DNA of 64,000 nucleotides from Gallibacterium melopsittaci (GCF_042433085.1 NZ_JBHLWA010000049.1:62001-126000); one strand, 5' to 3'; counted from the stretch's first letter, positions 1 through 9,334 are shown. The notes: generated by a model from the sequence alone, not told the origin. Program-made: numbers and translations.

Positions 1-370
1 TTAAACCAGGTTTGCCTGGTTTAGTTGCCATCATAATAATCAAATCGACATTCTTCTCTTGTGCCAAAGTATTAATTTCCTCATACACAGTACCGTGTGC
101 CACAATATGTTGCACTTTGCACTCTTTCGGGAAATTTTCTTCAGTAAAAGCATGTAGGCGTTTATGTGCTTCAGCTAATACATCTTTGTCAAAATTACGT
201 GGCAATAAAGAAGAAACAAAGCTATTTTCTAATGGTGGAATAATACTGACAACACGCAATACCGCATCAGGATTACCTTCCGTCATTGCTAAGGCGGTTT
301 TTACCGCCTTTTTCGCTCCCTCTAAATAACTTAAATCGACCGCAATTAAGATTTTATTAAATAACGCCAT
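1..370 (-). CDS. Universal stress protein (UspA family), 3' end cut by window edge
   Basis: Translating the minus strand from ATG at 370 gives 123 residues beginning MALFNKILIAVDLS, the usual UspA-fold first strand with the Asp that binds nucleotide in this family. A second strand pattern, KNVDLIIMMATK, is near the window edge. The family is about 140-145 residues long, so roughly the last 20, including the Gly-rich ATP-binding loop (GxxGxxxxxxxxxGS), lie outside. The gene starts 3 bases after the stop of the TRAP permease gene and is probably co-transcribed with it. UspA proteins linked to TRAP transporters are known (TeaD of the Halomonas ectoine transporter TeaABC), so a role in modulating the transporter is a reasonable inference but is not shown here. 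Confidence 0.85.
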   Translation of the reverse strand, partial: MALFNKILIAVDLSYLEGAKKAVKTALAMTEGNPDAVLRVVSIIPPLENSFVSSLLPRNFDKDVLAEAHKRLHAFTEENFPKECKVQHIVAHGTVYEEINTLAQEKNVDLIIMMATKPGKPGL

Positions 371-373
371 CTT

Positions 374-3025
374 TTATTTCCCCTCTTTTCTGGCTCGGCG
401 ACGTTGATTCCAAATTAATCCAGCTAAAATCAATAGTGCTGGAATAAACATCCACTCTTTATTCAATGATCCTTTCATTGGAATAGAAACATCTAGAATA
501 ACTTGATCCCAATTTAGATTTGCTTTCGCTGCTGGCGAATCAATTTCGACATTATCAATGATAATCTTGTTAATTTCCTCACCATCAACTTCCACTTTTT
601 CGCCTGTCGCTAATAAGGTTAAGCCCATTTTTTGCAAACGTTCTTCTCCTGTTTCACCTGCTGGTACTTTCAATTCTGCATAGAATTCTATTGGTTTACC
701 ATAAGGGTTAATACCAGATACTTTTAACATTAATGGCTCACCAACTGGCGAATGTGCCACTTGTTCTACTAAATGATCTGGTTGGATATGACGTTGACTT
801 GGTGAAACATATTCCATAAAGAAGCCTGGTCTAAATAGCATAAAGGCAACTAATAATAAAACGATAGTTTCCCACCATTTATTTTTGGTCATAAACCAGC
901 CCATTGTGGCTGCCGTAAAGGCAAACATCGCTATTATTGCGACAAAAAAGACTAAGACTGCATGGAAGAAATTCACATTCAACAGTAAGAGGTCTGTGTT
1001 AAAAATAAATAAGAAGGGTAATAACGCAGTACGCATACTATAGAAGAATGCTACCATACCCGTTTTAATTGGATTACCACCAGAAACCGCAGCCGCTGCA
1101 AAAGAGGCTAATCCTACTGGTGGAGTTACATCTGCCATAATACCAAAATAGAATACAAATAAATGCACAGCAATTAATGGTACGATTAAGCCATTTTGGC
1201 GCCCAACTTCAACGATAACACCAGCCATTAATGAAGACACAACAATATAGTTTGCTGTCGTTGGCAAGCCCATCCCTAAAATTAAACTAAAACCAGCCAC
1301 AAGGATTAGCATTAATAAGAGATTACCCATTGATAATAATTCGATAATACCTGATAACTGTATGCCAAACCCAGTTAATGCAACTACCCCAACAATGATC
1401 CCTGCAGTTGCTGTCGCAATCCCAATACCGATCATATTTCTTGCACCAGTTTCCAAACCGTTGACTAATTCTTGCCAACCTTGTTTGAAATATTCTACAA
1501 AATGACCTTGTTTGCGGAAATAGGCTAATAATGGACGTTGTGTTAATAAAATAACAGTTAATGCCATAGTTCCCCAGAATGCAGATAATCCTGGAGATAA
1601 ACGCTCTACCATTAAGCACCAAATCAAAATCATCACTGGTAATAAGAAATGCAATCCTGCATTCACAGTTGGTTTTGCTTTCGGTAATACCACCACTTCT
1701 TGGTTTGGGTTATCAATTTCTAGATCAGGGAAAGTAGAAACACGATATAGCAATAACACATAAATAATCGCAAGTAACACACAAACAATAATAAAGGCAA
1801 AATCAGGCGTCACTACTTTTAACCATCCTAATCCGAACTCAACAACAAAATATAATGCACAGATAATGATAAACGTTGAAAGTGTGCGTAACACTGTTAC
1901 AACCCATGGTTTAGCAACATCTTGACGAGGTAAACCTTGTAAATTCAACTTACAAGCCTCTAAATGCACAATATAGACTAAGGCAATATAAGAGATAATC
2001 GCTGGTAAAAAGGCGTGAGTAATCAATTCGTTATACGGCATATTGATATACTCGATCATTAAAAATGCTGCAGCTCCCATTACAGGCGGCATAATTTGCC
2101 CATTTACTGAAGACGCAACTTCAACTGCACCTGCTTTTTCTGCTGAGAACCCAACTCGTTTCATCATTGGAATAGTAAAGGTACCTGTTGTTACCACATT
2201 AGCAATTGATGAACCAGAAATTAAGCCTGTTAAACCAGATGCCACCACAGCAGCTTTTGCTGGGCCACCACGCAAATGTCCTAAATATGCAAAGGCTGTT
2301 TTAATAAAGTAATTACCCGCACCTGCTTTATCCAATAATGCACCAAACAATACAAATAAGAATACATATTTGGTTGATACACCTAATGCAACGCCGAATA
2401 CCCCTTCAGTGGTTACCCATTGTTGATTGATAATATGTGATAACGTTCCTGTACGATGGCTTACTAACCAGCTGCTGGGGAAGAATTGTCCAAAATAGTT
2501 ATAAAGCAAAAACACAATCGCAATCACGACTAATGGTAAGCCTAAACTACGCCTTGTACCTTCTAGTAATAATAAGATACCAATGATACCCACAATAATA
2601 TCTTGTAAATTTGGCGCTCCAAAACGGGTAACTAATTCATTGTAAAAAATGATTGGGTATAAACAAAGTACTGCACCAACTACTGCAAAAATCCAATCAA
2701 TTACTGGAATATGCTGTTTTGGAGAACGTTTAAATGCTGGATAAGATAAATAAGCCAAGAAAATGGCAAATGCCAAATGAATTGATCGTGCTTTAGTATC
2801 ATCAACAACGACATTAAGATGTAGTCCTAAACCTTTAATCGCCTCTTGTAACCAAAATGGTAATGGTGAGGCATAATAAATTTGGAACAGTGACCATGTA
2901 ATCGCCGTCCAAATAATTACATACTTAGAAATACCATAAGGATTTCGACCACCACTATCATTTGAGGCGACCATATCCTGAAGATCATCAAGATCAACAG
3001 TGTTTTTCTTTATCTCTGAGGTCAT
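374..3025 (-). CDS. TRAP transporter fused permease (DctQ-DctM type, TAXI-associated)
   Basis: The 883-residue protein is very hydrophobic throughout. The first ~200 residues form the small-permease-like part, followed by a large DctM-like domain with Gly-rich re-entrant segments such as GLTGLISGSSIANVVTTG and LGMGLPTTANYIV. The last ~130 residues are a soluble domain followed by a final membrane helix (MFIPALLILAGLIW) and a basic end. TRAP transporters are Na+-driven secondary uptake systems in the inner membrane that use a periplasmic binding protein. This fused form normally pairs with TAXI binding proteins, and one is encoded directly upstream. The start at 3025 is preferred over an in-frame ATG at 3052, because AGGAGAG lies 5 bases before it and the longer start runs into the terminator-like hairpin. 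The substrate cannot be read from sequence. Confidence 0.93.
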   Translation of the reverse strand: MTSEIKKNTVDLDDLQDMVASNDSGGRNPYGISKYVIIWTAITWSLFQIYYASPLPFWLQEAIKGLGLHLNVVVDDTKARSIHLAFAIFLAYLSYPAFKRSPKQHIPVIDWIFAVVGAVLCLYPIIFYNELVTRFGAPNLQDIIVGIIGILLLLEGTRRSLGLPLVVIAIVFLLYNYFGQFFPSSWLVSHRTGTLSHIINQQWVTTEGVFGVALGVSTKYVFLFVLFGALLDKAGAGNYFIKTAFAYLGHLRGGPAKAAVVASGLTGLISGSSIANVVTTGTFTIPMMKRVGFSAEKAGAVEVASSVNGQIMPPVMGAAAFLMIEYINMPYNELITHAFLPAIISYIALVYIVHLEACKLNLQGLPRQDVAKPWVVTVLRTLSTFIIICALYFVVEFGLGWLKVVTPDFAFIIVCVLLAIIYVLLLYRVSTFPDLEIDNPNQEVVVLPKAKPTVNAGLHFLLPVMILIWCLMVERLSPGLSAFWGTMALTVILLTQRPLLAYFRKQGHFVEYFKQGWQELVNGLETGARNMIGIGIATATAGIIVGVVALTGFGIQLSGIIELLSMGNLLLMLILVAGFSLILGMGLPTTANYIVVSSLMAGVIVEVGRQNGLIVPLIAVHLFVFYFGIMADVTPPVGLASFAAAAVSGGNPIKTGMVAFFYSMRTALLPFLFIFNTDLLLLNVNFFHAVLVFFVAIIAMFAFTAATMGWFMTKNKWWETIVLLLVAFMLFRPGFFMEYVSPSQRHIQPDHLVEQVAHSPVGEPLMLKVSGINPYGKPIEFYAELKVPAGETGEERLQKMGLTLLATGEKVEVDGEEINKIIIDNVEIDSPAAKANLNWDQVILDVSIPMKGSLNKEWMFIPALLILAGLIWNQRRRARKEGK

Positions 3026-3059
3026 TTCTTCTCTCCTAAAATCAAAATCCAAAAAACCG

Positions 3060-3083
3060 AAAAAAGGCAGGAAAACCTGCCTT
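3060..3083 (-). terminator. Intercistronic hairpin and U-run between binding protein and permease
   Basis: On the minus strand GGCAGG-TTTT-CCTGCC, extended by two A-T pairs, is followed by six T. This is a classic Rho-independent terminator shape. It lies after the binding-protein stop and before the permease RBS, so it could let only part of the transcripts continue and so make excess periplasmic binding protein. Confidence 0.75.
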
Positions 3084-3110
3084 AAATATTTTCTTTATTA
3101 TCAAATAAAA

Positions 3111-4070
3111 TTACATCCAGCCACGTTCTTTATAATAACGAACTGCACCTTCGTGTAATGGTGCGGATAACGCATTTTTGATCATTTCTGATTCTTTTAA
3201 GTTTGCAAATGCAGGATGTAAACGTTTAAAGCGATCAAAGTTATCAAATACCGCTTTCACCACTTCATAAACAACATCAGGGGAAACATCTGTTGAAGAA
3301 ACTAATGTGGCATATACCCCGAATGTATCAACTGGTTGATCTGAACCCTTATAAAGACCACCTGGAATCACTGCTTTTGCATAATATGGATTATCTGCAA
3401 CTAATTTATCAATTGCTGGACCTGTTACTGGAACTAAGTGAGCATCACAAGAAGCAGCCGCTTCTTTTAATGCACCATTTGGATGTCCCACGTTATAAGT
3501 AATTGCATCAAGATTGTTATCACACATTACTGATGCCATTTCCGCTGGTTTCAACTCTGAAGCTACTCTAAACTCTCTATCGGTCCAACCTTTCGCCGCC
3601 AAAATAACATTCATTGTAGCTCTCGTACCTGATCCTGGATCACCAACATTAACACGCTTACCTTTTAGATCATCAAAAGAATTAATATTTGAATCATCAC
3701 GAGCCATCAGCGTAAAAGGTTCAGGATGAAGAGAAAAAATCGCTCTTAATTTGTCATTTTTCTTACCCTCAAAAGAACTCGACCCATTATAAGCATGATA
3801 TTGCCAATCAGATTGAGCAATGCCCATATCCATTTGTTTAGCAGCAATAGAATTTAAATTCCCTACTGAACCACCTGTAGAAGGAGCATTACATTTAACT
3901 TGTGTTTTCGCTGTATCGCGATTAACCAACTGGCAAATAGATTGTCCGACCACATAATAAACCCCTGTTTGCCCACCAGTACCAATCGTCACGAATTTAT
4001 CTTCCGCCATAACTGATGCAGAAGTAAACATCAAGCCAGTTACCATACCTAATTTAAATAGTTTTTTCAT
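3111..4070 (-). CDS. TAXI-family TRAP transporter periplasmic substrate-binding protein
   Basis: The 319-residue protein has a Sec signal peptide (MKKLFKLGMVTGLMFTSASVMA, predicted cleavage after Ala22). The mature start, EDKFVTIGTGGQTGVYYVVG, carries the TIGTGG..GVYY signature of the TAXI (TRAP-associated extracytoplasmic immunogenic) family. Later landmarks are GKRVNVGDPGSGTRA and the AxxYNVGHPN segment. It binds a solute in the periplasm and delivers it to the fused permease encoded next. GAGGAA 5 bases before the ATG supports the start. TAXI proteins bind glutamate-like or other organic acids in the few studied cases. The ligand here is unknown. Confidence 0.93.
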   Translation of the reverse strand: MKKLFKLGMVTGLMFTSASVMAEDKFVTIGTGGQTGVYYVVGQSICQLVNRDTAKTQVKCNAPSTGGSVGNLNSIAAKQMDMGIAQSDWQYHAYNGSSSFEGKKNDKLRAIFSLHPEPFTLMARDDSNINSFDDLKGKRVNVGDPGSGTRATMNVILAAKGWTDREFRVASELKPAEMASVMCDNNLDAITYNVGHPNGALKEAAASCDAHLVPVTGPAIDKLVADNPYYAKAVIPGGLYKGSDQPVDTFGVYATLVSSTDVSPDVVYEVVKAVFDNFDRFKRLHPAFANLKESEMIKNALSAPLHEGAVRYYKERGWM

Positions 4071-4239
4071 TGTAGTTCCTCAAATAAAGGTGAGATATTA
4101 TGTCTGCATAATCAAGCTAAATAGCTGACGCAACAATAAGATATACAAGACAATAACATAATTTGCAACAATCAAGCCTAACTTTTTCTAAAAAGTTGAA
4201 TAATTATCACAAAAAAATCACTTTTTCTTAGCAAAAGCG

Positions 4240-4971
4240 TTATTCTTTTGCACAAAAAATATTCTTGATTTTTAGGAAGTTTTTATCCAAAGAAGCAAAA
4301 ATTTCCAATCTTTGTTGCGTAACTGGATGTAATAGACGTAAAATTTCAGAATGTAACATTAAACGATTAATCGAGAAATATTCTGCAAACGCCCGATTTT
4401 GATGCAAATCACCATACTGAGTATCACCAATAATTGGATGAAAAATATGCTTTAAATGTCGCCGTAATTGATGTTTTCGTCCTGTGTGCGGAGTTAAGCG
4501 AACTAAGCTATAACGTGCTGTTGCATAACGTCCAACTGCAATCGGTAATTCTATCGTGGCCAAACTTTGATAATCAGAAATCGCAGGTTGTGCTGTTTTA
4601 TTTGGATCAGTAAATTTATCCGCAATTTTATCCAATTTAGGTTTTAATGGATAATCAATTCGATCGCTCCCCGTCAAGTAGCCTCGCACAACTGCCAGAT
4701 AGTGTTTTTCAACCAGCTTGTTTTCAAATTGCCAGCAAACTTGAGCTGCCACTTCACTACTCAATGCAAACAATAATACCCCTGATGTTGGACGGTCTAA
4801 CCGATGAATCGGGAAAACATACTGCTCGATCTGATCGCGTAATGTTTGCATCACAAATTCTGTTTCGTGCTTATCTAACCAACTACGATGCACCAACATT
4901 CCTGCTGGTTTATTGACCGCAATAAGGAATTCATCTTGATATAAAATTTCTAACGGTTGTACCTTATCCAT
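4240..4971 (-). CDS. truC: tRNA pseudouridine(65) synthase TruC
   Basis: The 243-residue RluA-family pseudouridine synthase shows IHRLDRPTSGVLLFAL at about residues 56-71, which holds the catalytic Asp of the HRLDxxTSG motif. It also has the TGRKHQLRRHLKHI segment and GDTQYGD near the C-terminal third. E. coli TruC modifies U65 in some tRNAs. The identification rests on family resemblance together with the neighbour yqcC, which precedes truC in enteric genomes. The ATG overlaps the last 8 bases of yqcC, so the two are translationally coupled. Confidence 0.9.
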   Translation of the reverse strand: MDKVQPLEILYQDEFLIAVNKPAGMLVHRSWLDKHETEFVMQTLRDQIEQYVFPIHRLDRPTSGVLLFALSSEVAAQVCWQFENKLVEKHYLAVVRGYLTGSDRIDYPLKPKLDKIADKFTDPNKTAQPAISDYQSLATIELPIAVGRYATARYSLVRLTPHTGRKHQLRRHLKHIFHPIIGDTQYGDLHQNRAFAEYFSINRLMLHSEILRLLHPVTQQRLEIFASLDKNFLKIKNIFCAKE

Positions 4972-5284
4972 TAGTCAATAACACCTCAATTTTTTGAATT
5001 GGTAATAATAATTTTGGCAAATGTGGGTGTTCTTTTAATGCTTCTTCTAAATAAGGAGAAATAGCAATCGCAGTGGGTAATGGTGCATTCGCTTCTGCTA
5101 ATGCCAACATGCGTGGAATAAAAATCCATTGCAACCATTCTGTCGCTTCCATAGTATCAACCGCAAATGGTTGTTGACTGGCAAAGGCTGCATCTGATGG
5201 TGGTTGATATTGCCATAATTCATGTTGTTGCATAATTTGTTGTAGTTCATTCAAATAATCAACCAATAGTGTGACTTTTTGCAT
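4964..5284 (-). CDS. yqcC: YqcC family protein (DUF446)
   Basis: The 106-residue acidic protein has the YqcC layout: an N-terminal helix (VDYLNELQQIMQQHELW), a PFAVDTMEATEWLQWIFIPRML core and a C-terminal hydrophobic stretch. The start at 5284 is preferred over an upstream in-frame ATG at 5404, because the upstream extension is not YqcC-like and covers the divergent promoter region. The function of the family is unknown. The gene forms a two-gene unit with truC, as in E. coli. Confidence 0.85.
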   Translation of the reverse strand: MQKVTLLVDYLNELQQIMQQHELWQYQPPSDAAFASQQPFAVDTMEATEWLQWIFIPRMLALAEANAPLPTAIAISPYLEEALKEHPHLPKLLLPIQKIEVLLTNG

Positions 5285-5372
5285 AATAATTCTCTTTTTC
5301 TGAATAAAATGATTTAGATTCTTACAAGAAAAGCATAGTATATTCTCTTTACGAATCTTACAGGAATATTTC

Positions 5373-6170
5373 ATGTTTTTAACCAAAGTAACTTTTGTCA
5401 CCAAAAAAAGACAAACTTACGATATTAATCAAGCACTCGCCTATTGTAATCAATTAATTGACGCTTGGCGTTATAATGGGCAAATTATTGGTCGAGAAAT
5501 TCCTATAACCTATCAATTTACTGCGGATGATTTACTAACATTTGTCATTAATGTGAATTGTCCAGAGAAAACCTCATTAAATGCCATTCACAATAGTACG
5601 CTGGTTACTGAAACACTAGACAATTTACAATCGCTTGGGATAACGCTTGATCATTATGAAATTTATGCTAGCGATCTAAATTCTGATGAGGCAATTTCCA
5701 CACTCTCTAAAACGACAGAATTGGTACTTTATACAAATTACTTAAAAAGTAGTTCACCTGTTTGCGAATTAACTTCACTTGCTCCTGTGCCACTTTATCA
5801 TCTTTGTTATGATAAGCCTCAATTAGGCATAGATTGCATTAAGTGGGAAGAAAATTGGCAAGCCTGTGATCAATTACAAATGAATGGTCATTGTCTAGTT
5901 GCAGAAAGTCTTACACAAATTAGTGAATTAACTAGCCCATTAGCCAAACAAGGTTATGCGTTACGCCAACAACTAGAAGCACAATTACAACGCCCTGTTT
6001 ACTACTATCTTTATCGAGTAAATGGACAAGATTATCAAACAGAAATTGAACGTTGTTGTCCTCGCTGTGGTCAAGAATGGTTTTTACATAATCATCCAAT
6101 CAATATATTTGATTTTAAATGCGATGATTGCCGTTTAGTTTCAAATATTGCTTGGGAATTACAAGAATAA
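5373..6170 (+). CDS. Zn-ribbon-containing protein (DUF2310-like)
   Basis: The 265-residue protein ends in a four-cysteine zinc ribbon, CPRCGQEW and CDDCRLVSN spaced about 20 residues apart. This suggests a nucleic-acid or protein contact module. The body (YDINQALAYCNQLIDAWRYNGQIIGREIP) resembles proteins annotated in Pasteurellaceae as Zn-ribbon-containing, possibly RNA-binding. ACAGGAATATTTC places an RBS just before the ATG. It is transcribed divergently from yqcC and sits 14 bases before queF, the place occupied by syd in E. coli. The biochemical role is unknown. Confidence 0.8.
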   Translation: MFLTKVTFVTKKRQTYDINQALAYCNQLIDAWRYNGQIIGREIPITYQFTADDLLTFVINVNCPEKTSLNAIHNSTLVTETLDNLQSLGITLDHYEIYASDLNSDEAISTLSKTTELVLYTNYLKSSSPVCELTSLAPVPLYHLCYDKPQLGIDCIKWEENWQACDQLQMNGHCLVAESLTQISELTSPLAKQGYALRQQLEAQLQRPVYYYLYRVNGQDYQTEIERCCPRCGQEWFLHNHPINIFDFKCDDCRLVSNIAWELQE

Positions 6171-6184
6171 AGAAGAGATATTTT

Positions 6185-7033
6185 ATGACACATTATCAAG
6201 ATAAAAGCTTAGATAACTTAACATTAGGCAAAAAAACAGCTTATGCCGATCATTACCAACCAACTTTATTACAAGCCGTACCACGTCGTCTTAATCGAGA
6301 ACAATTAGGCATTACGCAACAACAGCCTTTCTCACAAGGTGCGGATATTTGGACATTATATGAGTTATCGTGGTTAAATCAGAAAGGTGTACCTCAAGTA
6401 GCAATTGCAGATGTTTATCTTGATTTTCATAGTGAAAATCTCATTGAGTCAAAAAGTTTTAAACTCTATTTAAATAGTTTTAATCAATCAAAATTTGATA
6501 GCCTTGAAACTGTTCGAGCCACTATTGAACAAGATTTACGCCAATGTGCAAATGGTGATGTCAAGGTCACTATTCATACACTCGATCACTATCAACAGCA
6601 ATCCATTACCCACTTTGCAGGACACTGTATTGATCAACAAGAAATTGAAATTGATAATTACCAATTTAATCCTGATTTGCTTGCCCATTGCATTGAACCA
6701 AATAGCGAACCAACAGAAGAAACCTTAGTCAGTCATCTATTAAAATCAAACTGTTTAATCACTCAACAACCTGACTGGGGTAGCGTGCAAATTCATTATG
6801 TTGGACGTAAAATTAATCAAGAAAAATTACTGCGTTATTTAATCTCATTCCGTCAACATAATGAGTTTCATGAACAGTGTGTAGAGCGTATTTTCTGCGA
6901 TATAATGCGTTATGCCCAACCTGAAAAATTAACCGTTTATGCACGTTATACACGGCGAGGTGGTCTGGATATTAATCCATTCCGTTCTAATTTTGAACCA
7001 TTACCACCTAACGTCCGTTTAGCACGCCAATAA
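6185..7033 (+). CDS. queF: NADPH-dependent 7-cyano-7-deazaguanine reductase QueF
   Basis: The 282-residue protein matches the long (type II, E. coli-like) QueF. The QueF motif ESKSFKLYLNSF is present at about residues 89-100. The C-terminal half has SNCLITQQPDWGSVQIHY, with the active-site Cys and Asp, and EFHEQCVERIF. It reduces preQ0 to preQ1 in queuosine biosynthesis. An in-frame ATG at 6128 would overlap the preceding gene by 43 bases. The ATG at 6185, with AGAAGAGA upstream and an exact 282-residue product, is preferred. Confidence 0.96.
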   Translation: MTHYQDKSLDNLTLGKKTAYADHYQPTLLQAVPRRLNREQLGITQQQPFSQGADIWTLYELSWLNQKGVPQVAIADVYLDFHSENLIESKSFKLYLNSFNQSKFDSLETVRATIEQDLRQCANGDVKVTIHTLDHYQQQSITHFAGHCIDQQEIEIDNYQFNPDLLAHCIEPNSEPTEETLVSHLLKSNCLITQQPDWGSVQIHYVGRKINQEKLLRYLISFRQHNEFHEQCVERIFCDIMRYAQPEKLTVYARYTRRGGLDINPFRSNFEPLPPNVRLARQ

Positions 7034-7048
7034 ATTTAGGAGGAATTG

Positions 7049-8422
7049 ATGAGCGTTTATTATATTAATCCTCGAGGTAGTATGGATCAGCTTTCTCATC
7101 TTGAAGTAGCTCGTTTAAAACAAGGGGCAGAAGGTGATCTCTACCCTCTCTACCGCAACTGTTCACTTGCCGTTTTAAACTCAGGGGCAGTGACTGATAA
7201 TAGCCGAGAATTACTGGGACAATATCCCGATTTTGCAATTAATCTCTGTGCTCGTGAACGTGGCATTGCGTTAGAGTTACATAATCCCCCATCGAGTGCA
7301 TTCGTTGATGATCGCATTATCCGTAATATCCAATATCATCTCTTTGCGGTATTGCGTGATATTATTTTTGCCCAAATTAATCAGGAACGTTTTCGTGGTG
7401 CTTATTTACCGCAAGCAGAACCAAGCGAACGTATTACCAATCAAGTATTCTCTATTCTACGCAATGCTAAAGCCTTACCTTTAGGTGAAGATCCTAACTT
7501 AGTGGTTTGTTGGGGTGGACACTCAATTAATGAGATCGAGTACCAATATTGTCGTGCAGTCGGCTTAGAGTTGGGATATCGTGAACTAAATATCGTGACT
7601 GGTTGTGGACCTGGGGTAATGGAAGCACCTATGAAAGGTGCAGCAATCGGACATGCTAATCAACGTTTTAAAAGTAGTCGTTTTATTGGTATTACTGAAC
7701 CTTCTATTATTGCTTCAGAACCACCAAATCCAATCGTGAATGAATTAATCATTATGCCAGATATTGAAAAACGCTTAGAGGCATTCACTCGTTTGGGACA
7801 CGTTTTCCTTATTTTCCCAGGTGGTCCAGGGACATTTGAGGAATTTCTATTCTTGCTAGGCATAAAATTACATCCTGATAATCAAGCACAAGAAATCCCA
7901 TTGATTCTGACAGGACCTGCTGCTTGTGCTGATTATTTTAATGCGATAGATCGTTTTGTCGAAAAAGTATTAGGCGAAAAAGCACGTCAACAATATGAAA
8001 TTATTATTGATGATCCTGTATTGGTTGCACGTAAAGCCAAACAAGCAATGGAGTTAATCAAGCAACAACGTTATCAACGTAATGACTCTTATAGCTTTAA
8101 TTGGGCGGTAAAAATTGACCCTGTGCTACAAGCTCCTTTTGAGCCAACGCATAAAGCAATGGCAGAATTAGATCTACATCTCAACCAACCATTAATGGAT
8201 CTTGTTTCTAATTTACGTCGTGCATTTTCAGGCATTGTGGCAGGAAATATTAAACCAGATACGATTGATGCCGTTGAACAATACGGGGTATTCAAATTAC
8301 ATGGTGATCCAATGGTGTTAGAACAGATGGAAATTCTATTAAAATCTTTCGTTGCTCAGCATCGGATGAAATTACCAAGTGCAGAAGAGTATGTACCTTG
8401 TTATGAGATCGTAAAAGATTAA
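7049..8422 (+). CDS. ppnN: Pyrimidine/purine nucleotide 5'-monophosphate nucleosidase PpnN
   Basis: The product is 457 residues and belongs to the LOG/YgdH family. The nucleotide-cleaving core shows VVCWGGHSI, GCGPGVMEAPMKGA and the FPGGPGTFEEFLFLLG signature (PGGxGTxxE). Flanking N- and C-terminal domains are as in E. coli PpnN, which releases ribose 5-phosphate from nucleoside monophosphates and is activated by (p)ppGpp. AGGAGG lies 5 bases before the ATG at 7049. The TTG at 7046 is a less likely start. It follows queF by 15 bases, and the queF-ppnN neighbourhood is shared with E. coli. Confidence 0.95.
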   Translation: MSVYYINPRGSMDQLSHLEVARLKQGAEGDLYPLYRNCSLAVLNSGAVTDNSRELLGQYPDFAINLCARERGIALELHNPPSSAFVDDRIIRNIQYHLFAVLRDIIFAQINQERFRGAYLPQAEPSERITNQVFSILRNAKALPLGEDPNLVVCWGGHSINEIEYQYCRAVGLELGYRELNIVTGCGPGVMEAPMKGAAIGHANQRFKSSRFIGITEPSIIASEPPNPIVNELIIMPDIEKRLEAFTRLGHVFLIFPGGPGTFEEFLFLLGIKLHPDNQAQEIPLILTGPAACADYFNAIDRFVEKVLGEKARQQYEIIIDDPVLVARKAKQAMELIKQQRYQRNDSYSFNWAVKIDPVLQAPFEPTHKAMAELDLHLNQPLMDLVSNLRRAFSGIVAGNIKPDTIDAVEQYGVFKLHGDPMVLEQMEILLKSFVAQHRMKLPSAEEYVPCYEIVKD

Positions 8423-8430
8423 AAAGTAAA

Positions 8431-8460
8431 GGCCTCACTAGATGTGAGGCCTCTATATAT
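8431..8460. terminator. Bidirectional terminator between ppnN and nlpC-like gene
   Basis: GGCCTCAC-TAGAT-GTGAGGCC forms an 8-bp perfect stem. On the minus strand it is followed by TTTACTTTTT, and on the plus strand by a weaker T-rich stretch. It separates convergent genes. Confidence 0.8.
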
Positions 8461-8472
8461 TTGATGAATTCG

Positions 8473-8955
8473 CTATAAACGCCTAACTTGCCAGAATGTT
8501 CTACTCCAATATGGATTATTTAACGAGGAATAAATTACTCCTCCAGATGTAGAGGCGTGTAGGAATTGATTATTTTTTACATAAATGCCAACGTGATAAC
8601 CATTTGGCCCTCTTCCTGTTTTGAAAAAGACCAGATCACCCGTTTGAATATCCTCTAAAGGCACTTTAATTCCGACTTGAGATTGTGCTGTCGTTGTTCG
8701 TGGTAATTGAATTGAAAAACGATCAGCAAACGTCCGCATCACAAATCCCGAACAATCTACACCACTACGAGTATTACCACCAATACGATACGGTGTACGA
8801 TACCATTCGTGCTGTTGTTCACTTAATTGAGCCATTGTATAAATAGGATCTGGCATTCGGCTATGGTAATTACGTTGATAACTTGAGCAAGCCGCTAAAC
8901 CTAGTATGAGTGTTACAACGAATCCTGCTTTTAAAGAAGAAATTGCTTTGTTCAA
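8473..8955 (-). CDS. nlpC: NlpC/P60 family lipoprotein, peptidoglycan endopeptidase
   Basis: The 160-residue protein has a lipoprotein signal peptide with lipobox LAAC, lipidated Cys at residue 23. The NlpC/P60 domain follows with the catalytic triad in order: Cys in GVDCSGFVMRTF, His in GYHVGIYV, and a third polar residue near FLHASTSGG. Such enzymes cut gamma-D-glutamyl-diaminopimelate or related bonds in peptidoglycan at the inner face of the outer membrane. It is encoded after ihfA, as nlpC is in Haemophilus influenzae, but is separated from it by a strong terminator. Stop codon is TAG. NlpC versus Spr/MepS naming rests on synteny. Confidence 0.88.
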   Translation of the reverse strand: MNKAISSLKAGFVVTLILGLAACSSYQRNYHSRMPDPIYTMAQLSEQQHEWYRTPYRIGGNTRSGVDCSGFVMRTFADRFSIQLPRTTTAQSQVGIKVPLEDIQTGDLVFFKTGRGPNGYHVGIYVKNNQFLHASTSGGVIYSSLNNPYWSRTFWQVRRL

Positions 8956-8995
8956 CTCAGATTCCTCACATGGTTAGTTGTAAAACATATAAAGT

Positions 8996-9029
8996 AAAAA
9001 AGTATTCCCAAACCAGGGAATACTTTTTT
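8996..9029 (-). terminator. Rho-independent terminator after ihfA
   Basis: AGTATTCCC and GGGAATACT form a 9-bp stem with a 6-base loop, flanked by A and T runs. On the minus strand it comes directly after the ihfA stop and is followed by a T run. Confidence 0.85.
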
Positions 9030-9034
9030 GTTAA

Positions 9035-9331
9035 TTAACTTTTTGGTTTAGATTTTTCTACTCTAGCACGTAATTTCTGACCTGCTTTAAATACTACAAC
9101 ACGGCGTGCTGTAATAGGTACATACTCTCCTGTTTTTGGATTACGACCTGGACGAGGTGTTTTATCACGCAATTCAAAATTACCAAAACCAGATAATTTA
9201 ACATCCTCGCCTGCTTCTAATGCAGTACGAATTTCTTCAAAGAATGACTCAACCAATGCTTTTGCATCATTTTTATTTAAGTCAAACTTAGTAATTAAAT
9301 TTTCAGCAAGTTCTACTTTTGTTAACGTCAT
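9035..9331 (-). CDS. ihfA: Integration host factor subunit alpha
   Basis: The 98-residue HU/IHF-fold protein has LSGFGNFELRDKTPRPGRNP, which includes the beta-arm with the Pro that intercalates DNA, followed by KTGEYVPITARRVVVFKAGQKL. The N-terminal MTLTKVELAENL and the downstream position after pheT identify the alpha subunit. It pairs with IhfB to bend DNA. It starts 3 bases after the pheT stop, so expression is coupled to pheST, as in enteric bacteria. Confidence 0.97.
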   Translation of the reverse strand: MTLTKVELAENLITKFDLNKNDAKALVESFFEEIRTALEAGEDVKLSGFGNFELRDKTPRPGRNPKTGEYVPITARRVVVFKAGQKLRARVEKSKPKS

Positions 9332-9334
9332 AGA

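Noticed and set aside
12..329. A 105-residue plus-strand ORF at the window start
   Set aside because: It is antisense to a clear UspA-family gene.
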